Of a stretch of DNA of 5,463 bases, positions 1 through 5,463 are shown in pieces (the stretch's first letter is position 1; each line of letters begins with the position of its first letter). The notes beneath the pieces are model-generated. The model did not search any database. It was not told the origin of the DNA and saw nothing but the letters and a program-made list of their open reading frames with translations. A program made the position numbers and the translations under genes. This stretch comes from Bacteroidales bacterium (GTDB lineage: Bacteria; Bacteroidota; Bacteroidia; Bacteroidales; UBA1556). The DNA lies in contig JAOZKO010000204.1 in the NCBI GenBank assembly GCA_029935325.1, positions 1 through 5,463 on the forward strand. Direction: 5' to 3'.

Positions 1-1044
1 AATATTGGATATATTTATGATGAAAAAGGTGACATACCTAAAGCATTAGATTATTACAATAAAAGTCTAGAAATAAATATGAATATTGGCAACAAAAAAG
101 GAGAAGCGGAATGTCTAACAAATATTGGATATGTATATAAACTAAAGGGTGACAACAAAAAAGCACTGGAATTTTATAATAAAAGCTATACTATAAATAA
201 GGAAATAGGCAATAAAAAAGGAATCTCTACTGTGCTAAACAATATAGGTAGAATTTATCAAAACTCTGGTGATATTCCTAAAGCCATGGACTATTTTCAA
301 AAGAGTTTAGAAATAAGAAAAGAGATAGGATATAAAAAGGGAATTGCTACTTCATATAATAATATTGGAATAATTTATTATAATCTTGGAAACATTGAAA
401 AAGCATTATATTATTTTAAAAAGAGTGTTAAAACTCAAGAAGAAATTGGAAACAAATCAGGGTCAGCAGTATTATATTCTAATATTGGTTTTTTGTATAA
501 TAGTATGGGTGAAATTTCCAAAGCAATTGAGTATTACAATAAAGCTCTGAAAATTTATAACAAAATAGTTAACGTAAGAGGTCAAGCCATTATTATGAAT
601 AATTTAAGCTCTATTTACAATCATCAAGGTGATTATACTAATGCTTTAAAAAATTATAAATCTGCATTATGGATAGCAAAACTATACGATTATCATAAAC
701 TAAGCGCTAGTATAATGAATAATATTGCAAACATCTATATTAATCAAGCTAAATTGGAATATATAAAACACAATAACTCTATGGGCGACAGCCTAATATC
801 TCTGGCTGATAATACCTATTCCAAAACTTTAATAATGTTTAAAGAAAATAATGACAAAGAAGGAATAGCAAGTGCATATTTTAATATGGGTAAAATCAGT
901 GTTAATAAGGCTTTAAGAGCAAAATCAGAAAATGATACAATTTATTTTGATTACCTACTTGCCCAAGGAAAGAAATACTATTTAAAGAGCTTAGAAACAT
1001 ATAAGCAAATAAACTATAAAAGTGGAATTATTAGTAGTACAGGT
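1..1044 (+). repeat. In-frame TPR repeat array, six 120-bp units then two 162-bp units
   Basis: Units begin at 1, 121, 241, 361, 481 and 601, each exactly 120 bp and opening with AATATTGG, AATATAGG or AATTTAAG (Asn-Ile/Leu-Gly/Ser). They encode 40-residue TPRs of the extended bacterial type. Units at 721-882 and 883-1044 are each 162 bp (54 residues) with an insertion between the two TPR helices. The first five units are the most alike at protein level, and later units diverge. The repeats lie inside the TPR-CHAT gene, and the array may continue left of the window. Confidence 0.85.
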
Positions 1045-2931
1045 AGTTTGGCTATAATATGTAATAGACAGGGTGATAACGATGGATATAGACAGTATGC
1101 TTTTGAGAGTTATAAACTTAGTAAAGAGCTTGCTTATCCAGAATTAATAAAAAATACTGCACAAAACAAAATGGTTTATCATATTCAAAATTCAGACTTT
1201 ATAGAAGCTGACAGTCTAGCGCTAAAGGTTGTTCACCTTAATAATACTGCTATTCTGAATAATTTCACAACACTATCAGAATCAGGACAAGAGAAGTATT
1301 TTGCAAAAGTTGAAGATGATTATATGGTATTCAATTCTTATGCTTTAATAAGAAGGCACAATAATCCAGCAATAATATCAATTGCATATAATAACGCCAT
1401 TAAAAACAAAGGCTTATTACTAAAATCCTCTACAGCAATGCGTAATGCAATTCTTAGCTCTAACGACACAAGCTTAGTGAAAGATTACTATCAATGGATA
1501 CTATTCAAGAAAAAAATTGCCAAAAATTATAGTAAAGGAAAAGACACTAAAGAATTGGAAGACAAAGCTAATAATATTGAGAAGACATTGGTGAAAAAAT
1601 CTCAGGTTTTCTCTGATTTCAAAAAGCTCCAAAATATTAGCTGGAAGGATATTCAGTTGGGACTAAAAACTGATGAGTGTGCCATTGAATTTATACATTT
1701 CAAATATGTAGATTTCTCACTTAAAAAGTTTAGTGATTTTACTGATTCCATTTTGTATTGTGCTTTAATTATAACCAAAGAAAATCAATACCCCCAGATG
1801 ATACCACTATTTGAAGAAAAGCAATTAGAAGAAATAATTGGCAAATTTGGAGGCAATAATTACAGTTATATAAATAGCATTTACGGTAAAAACACTAAAG
1901 TAAATAAGGAACTTTACAATCTTATTTGGGCGCCTATTGATAGTTTTATTAATGTGAGTCTCGGCTTGTCTAAAAGACATAGCAAGACTAATCTAAAAGT
2001 CTTCATTTCTCAAAGCGGCTTACTCCATAAAATATCCTTCTCTGCCATAGCCAAAGAGCAAAATGTATATCTCTGTGACGCCTATGACATTGAAGTAAAG
2101 TCTAGCACATATAAGACCGTTAATAGTGGTGATGCAGATAGAATTCATGAGTCCCATCTACACACAGCCACACTATTCGGAGGCATAAATTACAATACCG
2201 ATAGCACCACTTACAATGGCTGGACCTACCTTAAAGGCACAAAAACAGAAACCCAAAAGATTGATAAAATTCTTTCTAAGGGAAAAGTAGATGTTAATTA
2301 TTTTAGTAATACATCTGCTACTGAAAGAGAATTTAAACTAATAGCAAGCACTTCTAATATTCTACATATTGCCACCCACGGTTTCTTTTATCCCGATCCT
2401 AAAAAACTTATAGAAGAAAAGGACGAAACTATTAAATCAACCAATATTACTTTCCGTGGAGGAAGCAGGGGATTTGGAGTTGAAAGCTTTGTGAAAAACC
2501 AAAATCCTTTAATGCGCTCAGGATTAGTATTTGCTGGCGCCAATGATGTTTGGAGCAAGCAAAACAAAGGGAATGATGATGATGGTGTACTTACGGCACT
2601 GGAAGTTGCCCATATTAATATGCGTAAAGCTGAATTAGTAGTGATGTCAGCTTGTGAAACTGGCTTAGGAGATATAAAAGGCAGCGAAGGGGTTTATGGC
2701 TTACAACGTGCTTTTAAAATGGCTGGCGTTAACTATATAGTAATGAGCCTTTGGCAAGTACCCGATAAAGAAACAGAGGAGTTTATGACTACTTTCTATA
2801 GCAAACTAGTAATTCATAAAGACTTATCTGGCGACAAAGCAGGCATTAAAAAAGCCTTTAACGAAACCCAAAAAGAAATGCGAGCAAAATACGACCCCTA
2901 CTTCTGGGCGGCCTTTGTTTTAATTGAGTAA
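1..2931 (+). CDS. TPR-CHAT protein (putative caspase-like cysteine protease), 5' end outside window
   Basis: The reading frame is open from base 1, and the first 26 codons already form a TPR unit in phase with the next. The ATG at 79 is therefore an internal Met, the true start (and any signal peptide) is off the left edge, and 976 residues are visible. Numbering from the first visible codon: residues 1-240 are six 40-residue TPRs (pattern N-I-G-x-I/V-Y ... G-D/N/E ... K-A-L/I/M), 241-348 are two longer 54-residue units, and further degenerate helical repeats run to about 400. A helical linker follows to about 635, then a C-terminal CHAT domain. CHAT hallmarks are HIATHGFF with candidate catalytic His793, NPLMRSGL near 835, SACETG with candidate catalytic Cys885, SLWQVPD at 916-922 and the terminal WAAFVLIE. 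CHAT is a caspase-clan (C14-like) peptidase fold, and TPRs normally bind partners or a regulator. Both catalytic residues are present, so activity is plausible. The substrate, trigger and cellular location are unknown. The family call is firm; protease function is inferred. Confidence 0.93.
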   Translation, partial: NIGYIYDEKGDIPKALDYYNKSLEINMNIGNKKGEAECLTNIGYVYKLKGDNKKALEFYNKSYTINKEIGNKKGISTVLNNIGRIYQNSGDIPKAMDYFQKSLEIRKEIGYKKGIATSYNNIGIIYYNLGNIEKALYYFKKSVKTQEEIGNKSGSAVLYSNIGFLYNSMGEISKAIEYYNKALKIYNKIVNVRGQAIIMNNLSSIYNHQGDYTNALKNYKSALWIAKLYDYHKLSASIMNNIANIYINQAKLEYIKHNNSMGDSLISLADNTYSKTLIMFKENNDKEGIASAYFNMGKISVNKALRAKSENDTIYFDYLLAQGKKYYLKSLETYKQINYKSGIISSTGSLAIICNRQGDNDGYRQYAFESYKLSKELAYPELIKNTAQNKMVYHIQNSDFIEADSLALKVVHLNNTAILNNFTTLSESGQEKYFAKVEDDYMVFNSYALIRRHNNPAIISIAYNNAIKNKGLLLKSSTAMRNAILSSNDTSLVKDYYQWILFKKKIAKNYSKGKDTKELEDKANNIEKTLVKKSQVFSDFKKLQNISWKDIQLGLKTDECAIEFIHFKYVDFSLKKFSDFTDSILYCALIITKENQYPQMIPLFEEKQLEEIIGKFGGNNYSYINSIYGKNTKVNKELYNLIWAPIDSFINVSLGLSKRHSKTNLKVFISQSGLLHKISFSAIAKEQNVYLCDAYDIEVKSSTYKTVNSGDADRIHESHLHTATLFGGINYNTDSTTYNGWTYLKGTKTETQKIDKILSKGKVDVNYFSNTSATEREFKLIASTSNILHIATHGFFYPDPKKLIEEKDETIKSTNITFRGGSRGFGVESFVKNQNPLMRSGLVFAGANDVWSKQNKGNDDDGVLTALEVAHINMRKAELVVMSACETGLGDIKGSEGVYGLQRAFKMAGVNYIVMSLWQVPDKETEEFMTTFYSKLVIHKDLSGDKAGIKKAFNETQKEMRAKYDPYFWAAFVLIE

Positions 2932-3197
2932 ACTACCGAAAATAAAAGGTTTGCCAGCCTATCGGCTGATATTTCAACTTCATTTAATCTAGTGCAGGAC
3001 TTTGTACAAATATTGAATATTTAGTCTCGATAATAAAAAGAAAATAGCCCTACCCCATATACAATAGACATTATAACGTTTAAAATCGTAATAAAATCTA
3101 ATACCTTACAACAATACTCCGTTAATGTTTTATATAAATCACACAATCAGACGATTACAGCTTTGTGCAATAATGTATAATAATCACAAAATCAACC

Positions 3198-3226
3198 CTT
3201 TGCGTCTTGGCGTCTTTGCGAGAAAC
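3198..3226. repeat. Short tandem 8-mer repeat of a dispersed intergenic type
   Basis: Three consecutive 8-mers, CTTTGCGT, CTTGGCGT and CTTTGCGA, are followed by GAAAC. On the opposite strand this reads as the CGCAAAGACGCCAAGACGC style of sequence. From memory this kind of string recurs between genes in many Bacteroidota and other bacterial genomes, and it yields spurious peptides such as RLGVFARN when translated. The tandem structure is seen directly; its dispersed nature is recollection and needs a search. Confidence 0.5.
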
Positions 3227-3337
3227 AAAAACTCAACGAACTATTGTTACAACCCATTCCAAAAAAATGACTGCCAATATGTCCAAATAATAAACAATGG
3301 CAAAAATATTGGTAAATGCTAATGCCTGATAATGCGA

Positions 3338-3367
3338 TTGCACTATTGGGCTATACGATTTTATAAG
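3338..3367 (+). promoter_or_regulatory. Weak candidate promoter for grpE-dnaJ
   Basis: TTGCAC at 3338-3343 lies 18 nt before TATAAG at 3362-3367, which ends 42 nt upstream of the grpE ATG. This resembles a sigma70-type pair. However, Bacteroidota primary promoters usually follow a TTG / TAnnTTTG pattern, and I found no exact plus-strand match to that here. TATA-like strings are expected by chance in such AT-rich DNA, so this is only a candidate. Confidence 0.18.
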
Positions 3368-3409
3368 CAGACAATCAAGATATTAACTGTATTTTTTGAA
3401 GATATATAT

Positions 3410-4039
3410 ATGAGTAAAGATAAGGAGAATTTGGAAGATGAAGCACAAGAAGTGCAGAATCAAGAGGAAACTACTGACATAAAAGCTGATGAGACTGAAC
3501 AAAAGTCAGAAGAAAGCAAGCCTAAAAAAGAAAAAAGCACCAAAAAGAAAAGTCGTTTTAAGAAGCAGACTAAAGAAGAAATTCTAAAGGAAGAACTTAT
3601 TGAAAGCAAGGAGAAAATTGCTGAAACCAATGATAAATACCTTCGATTATATTCAGAGTTCGATAATTTCAGAAAGCGAACTATGAAAGAGAAAGTGGAA
3701 TTATTTAAAACTGCTGGCGAAGATGTAATTGTTTCAATAATAAGCATAATTGATGATTTCGAAAGAGCATTAGAAGTTACTATTGATAATGAAGAGAACA
3801 AAGCTCACAGAGAAGGCCTAGAATTGATTTTCAATAAATTCAAAAGGATAATTGAGCAAAAAGGAGTTAAGGAAATTGAAGCTGTGGGAACAGTTTTCGA
3901 TACTGATTTACACGAAGCATTAACTAAAATTCCTTCACCTTCAGAAGAAATGAAGGGCAAAGTAATTGATGTTATTGAGAAAGGATATACCATGAATGAT
4001 AAGGTTATCCGTTTTGCAAAGGTTGTTGTTGGAGATTAA
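3410..4039 (+). CDS. grpE: GrpE, nucleotide exchange factor of the DnaK chaperone
   Basis: This encodes a 209-residue cytoplasmic protein that acts as a dimer to release ADP from DnaK (Hsp70), resetting the chaperone cycle. Residues 1-55 are a highly charged Glu/Lys-rich tail, probably disordered. Residues 56-105 form the long coiled-coil helix, including YLRLYSEFDNFRKR typical of the family. A helical bundle follows (IIDDFERAL at 113-121), then the C-terminal beta domain with GVKEIEAVGTVFDTDLHEAL (152-171). GYTMNDKVIRFAKVVV (192-207) fits the end of the classic GrpE signature. The frame has an upstream ATG at 3332, but the 26 extra residues are aromatic and hydrophobic, unlike a GrpE N-terminus, while MSKDKE at 3410 starts the normal charged tail. 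No clear Shine-Dalgarno precedes 3410, only AT-rich sequence with GAAG, as is usual in this phylum. dnaJ follows after 63 nt, probably in one operon. Length is normal for the phylum. Confidence 0.96.
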   Translation: MSKDKENLEDEAQEVQNQEETTDIKADETEQKSEESKPKKEKSTKKKSRFKKQTKEEILKEELIESKEKIAETNDKYLRLYSEFDNFRKRTMKEKVELFKTAGEDVIVSIISIIDDFERALEVTIDNEENKAHREGLELIFNKFKRIIEQKGVKEIEAVGTVFDTDLHEALTKIPSPSEEMKGKVIDVIEKGYTMNDKVIRFAKVVVGD

Positions 4040-4089
4040 ATTAGTTAATTAGGATGCGTTTTTGCATTTAAGATTTTAAGAGTAATTTT

Positions 4090-4093
4090 AAGG
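4090..4093 (+). promoter_or_regulatory. Possible ribosome binding site for dnaJ
   Basis: AAGG ends 9 nt before the ATG at 4103, in AT-rich sequence. It is a partial Shine-Dalgarno match at acceptable spacing. It agrees with a start that gives the standard DnaJ N-terminus (SKRDYYEVLGV). Confidence 0.4.
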
Positions 4094-4102
4094 TATAAAG
4101 AT

Positions 4103-5260
4103 ATGTCGAAAAGAGATTATTATGAAGTATTAGGAGTTGAGAAAGGTGCTGATGCTGATGCGATAAAGAAGGCTTATCGTAAGCGTGCTATTCAATTCCA
4201 TCCTGATAAAAACCCTGGAGATGCTACTGCTGAGGATAAATTTAAAGAAGCTGCTGAGGCTTATGAAGTCCTTAGTGATGATAATAAAAAATCTAGATAC
4301 GATCAATTTGGTCATGCAGGAATGAGTGGTGCAGCTGGCGGTAGAGGTGGTTTTAGCGGTGGCGGTATGAATATGGAAGACATATTCTCTCAGTTTGGCG
4401 ATATATTTGGCGGTGGTGGATTTGGTGGCGGCTTCGGCGGTCAACGACAAGGCGGCAGAAGAGTTAATAGAGGTAGCAACCTTAGGGTAAGAGTAAAATT
4501 AGACCTTAAAGAAATTGCTCATGGCGCTGAAAAGAAAATCAAGGTAAACAAATATATCAACTGTTCGTCCTGCCAAGGTAGCGGTGCTGAAGGAGGAGGT
4601 TCATTCAGTACTTGTAGCACTTGTAATGGTAGCGGACATGTTACTCGCGTTCAGCAAACATTCCTTGGGCATATGCAAACGCAAAGTGTTTGTCCTAATT
4701 GTGGTGGTGAAGGAAAAATAATTACCAATAAATGTAAGTCGTGCCACGGAAATGGCATTGTAAAAGGCGAAGAAGTTATTAGCATAAATATACCTGCAGG
4801 CGTTGAAGATGGAATGCAATTATCTGTTTCTGGCAAAGGAAACGCAGCAGCAAGAGGTGGTATTAATGGTGACCTAATAGTTGTAATAGAGGAAATCCCT
4901 CATAATGAGATTAAGAGAGATGGAAATAATCTATTATACGATCACTATATTAGCTTCCCTGATGCTGTTTTGGGTACTACCATTGAAATACCAACTGTAG
5001 ATGGAAAAGCAAAGGTTAAAATCCCCGCAGGAACTCAAGCAGGCAAAGTATTTAGATTAAGAGGCAAAGGATTGCCAAGTGTAGAATATCACGGAACTGG
5101 CGATTTATTAGTAAATATTAATGTATGGACACCACAGAGTCTTAATTCAGAAGAAACAAAGGCAATGGAAAAAATGCAAGGATCTGATAGTTTTACTCCC
5201 AAGCCTACTGCTAAGGATAAGAGTTTCTTTGATAGAATGCGAGACTATTTTCATAATTAG
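4103..5260 (+). CDS. dnaJ: DnaJ (Hsp40), co-chaperone of DnaK
   Basis: This encodes a 385-residue class I (type A) J-protein that binds unfolded clients, hands them to DnaK and stimulates its ATPase through the J domain. Residues 1-70 are the J domain, starting KRDYYEVLGV, with the essential HPD at 33-35 and KNPGD after it. Residues 71-120 are a Gly/Phe-rich linker carrying the DIF-type motif EDIFSQFGDIF (92-102). The zinc-binding region has four CxxCxGxG motifs with cysteines at 154/157, 171/174, 197/200 and 211/214. By the known family topology, motifs 1 and 4 bind one zinc and motifs 2 and 3 the other. Two C-terminal client-binding beta domains follow to about 345, then a short tail ending FFDRMRDYFHN. 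All hallmark residues are intact and the length is typical. It follows grpE by 63 nt with no terminator between, so co-transcription is likely. A strong terminator lies 22 bp past the stop codon. Confidence 0.98.
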   Translation: MSKRDYYEVLGVEKGADADAIKKAYRKRAIQFHPDKNPGDATAEDKFKEAAEAYEVLSDDNKKSRYDQFGHAGMSGAAGGRGGFSGGGMNMEDIFSQFGDIFGGGGFGGGFGGQRQGGRRVNRGSNLRVRVKLDLKEIAHGAEKKIKVNKYINCSSCQGSGAEGGGSFSTCSTCNGSGHVTRVQQTFLGHMQTQSVCPNCGGEGKIITNKCKSCHGNGIVKGEEVISINIPAGVEDGMQLSVSGKGNAAARGGINGDLIVVIEEIPHNEIKRDGNNLLYDHYISFPDAVLGTTIEIPTVDGKAKVKIPAGTQAGKVFRLRGKGLPSVEYHGTGDLLVNINVWTPQSLNSEETKAMEKMQGSDSFTPKPTAKDKSFFDRMRDYFHN

Positions 5261-5282
5261 ATAAAACAATATATAATATTTA

Positions 5283-5322
5283 AAATGCTCATTTGGCTAA
5301 AGCTGAATGAGCATTTCTTTTT
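5283..5322 (+). terminator. Rho-independent terminator after dnaJ, possibly bidirectional
   Basis: AAATGCTCATT (5283-5293) pairs perfectly with AATGAGCATTT (5306-5316). Two G-T wobbles and two G-C pairs extend the stem to 15 pairs closing a TAAA loop (5298-5301). C and then TTTTT (5318-5322) follow. On the opposite strand the stem is followed by TAAATATT, a weaker T-rich tail, so it may also serve the convergent minus-strand gene that stops at 5340. Confidence 0.85.
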
Positions 5323-5339
5323 CTAATACCTTATATCTA

Positions 5340-5463
5340 TTATTTTACTATTTTAATAAATGAACCTTCTTTCATAATATATGATTCAATTAGGTCCGTT
5401 GGCTTATAGTAAATATCTCCACCCTCTATTACAATTTTCGAATACTTGTTATGGGTTAGAATA
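5340..5463 (-). CDS. C-terminal fragment of an unidentified protein, cut by the window edge
   Basis: Read on the minus strand from the right edge, the frame is open for 40 codons and ends at TAA (plus-strand 5342-5340). The peptide begins ILTHNKYSKIVIEGGD, continues IYYKPTDLIE and ends SFIKIVK. Its amino-acid mix looks like real protein, with alternating hydrophobic and charged residues, a Gly-Gly turn and no long homopolymers. The other two minus-strand frames I checked in this stretch are broken by stops or unconvincing. The position also suits a genuine gene: its stop falls just beyond the dnaJ terminator, giving a convergent pair. I do not recognise the family and assign no function. An open frame of this length can occur by chance, so the call is moderate. 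Confidence 0.55.
   Translation of the reverse strand, partial: ILTHNKYSKIVIEGGDIYYKPTDLIESYIMKEGSFIKIVK

Larger units (their letters stand above)
2932..3409. other. Long intergenic region without a credible gene
   Basis: These 478 bases separate the TPR-CHAT stop from the grpE start. I see no protein-like frame. The only ATG-started frame of note (3125-3322, 65 codons) has an unconvincing composition and runs straight across a short tandem repeat. The region contains two overlapping AT-rich dyads (3001-3022), a triplicated 8-mer (3198-3221) and a possible grpE promoter (3338-3367). I see no CIRCE-type inverted repeat (TTAGCACTC/GAGTGCTAA), no tRNA and no strong terminator after the TPR-CHAT stop. 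Confidence 0.7.

Noticed and set aside
79..81. ATG at 79 as the start of the TPR-CHAT gene
   Set aside because: The frame is open upstream to base 1 and encodes most of a TPR unit in exact 40-residue phase, so the gene begins outside the window.
2955..2968. Hairpin CAGCC-TATC-GGCTG after the TPR-CHAT stop as a terminator
   Set aside because: The stem is only 5 bp and no T-tract follows, so it is not convincing as an intrinsic terminator.
3125..3322. 65-codon plus-strand open frame in the gap before grpE
   Set aside because: The peptide is rich in Asn, Cys and Tyr with no domain-like pattern. It runs across the tandem 8-mer, giving the RLGVFARN string I associate with spurious translations. 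No ribosome binding site is evident.
3165..3343. GTGCAAT (3165-3171) and ATTGCAC (3337-3343) as terminal inverted repeats of a small element
   Set aside because: Seven matching bases over this distance are expected by chance. No target-site duplication or transposase remnant accompanies them.
3332..3409. 26-codon N-terminal extension of GrpE
   Set aside because: The residues are hydrophobic and aromatic and do not resemble a GrpE N-terminus. MSKDKE at 3410 begins the expected charged tail, and the candidate promoter would overlap the extension.
4054..4067. ATGC-GTTTTT-GCAT hairpin between grpE and dnaJ as a terminator or attenuator
   Set aside because: The stem is 4 bp and the T-run is in the loop rather than after the stem. 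The two genes are more simply read as co-transcribed.
3460..4819. Minus-strand open frames opposite grpE and dnaJ
   Set aside because: They lie wholly within the two well-supported genes, have Ser/Thr/Ile-rich low-complexity translations and show no family features. They are shadows of the coding strand.

Overview
The window most likely comes from an AT-rich member of the Bacteroidota (Bacteroidetes). The evidence is the style of the proteins: a long 40-residue-repeat TPR protein ending in a CHAT domain, a GrpE with a long charged N-terminal tail, a DnaJ ending in the FFDRMRDYF-type tail common in that phylum, and weak or absent Shine-Dalgarno signals. I cannot place it more precisely from sequence alone.

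Layout from left to right: (1) 1-2931, plus strand, the 3' 976 codons of a TPR-CHAT protein whose start lies off the left edge. It has TPR units in strict 120-nt register, then a helical linker, then a CHAT (caspase-like) domain with an apparent His/Cys catalytic pair. (2) 2932-3409, 478 bases with no credible gene. They hold an AT-rich dyad, a short tandem repeat of a CTTTGCGT-type 8-mer of the kind I recall scattered through many bacterial genomes, and a weak promoter candidate. (3) 3410-4039, grpE. (4) 4103-5260, dnaJ, 63 nt downstream and probably in the same operon. (5) 5283-5322, a strong hairpin plus T-tract terminator. (6) 5340-5463, minus strand, the last 40 codons of an unidentified gene converging on dnaJ and running off the right edge.

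GrpE and DnaJ are the two co-chaperones of the DnaK (Hsp70) cycle. DnaJ delivers substrate and stimulates ATP hydrolysis, and GrpE exchanges the nucleotide. dnaK itself is not in the window. The TPR-CHAT gene shares the strand but is separated by the long gap, so it is probably a separate transcription unit with no demonstrated link to the chaperones.

I found no convincing undescribed system. The most noteworthy item is the TPR-CHAT putative protease and its repeat architecture. Everything else looks like ordinary housekeeping sequence.
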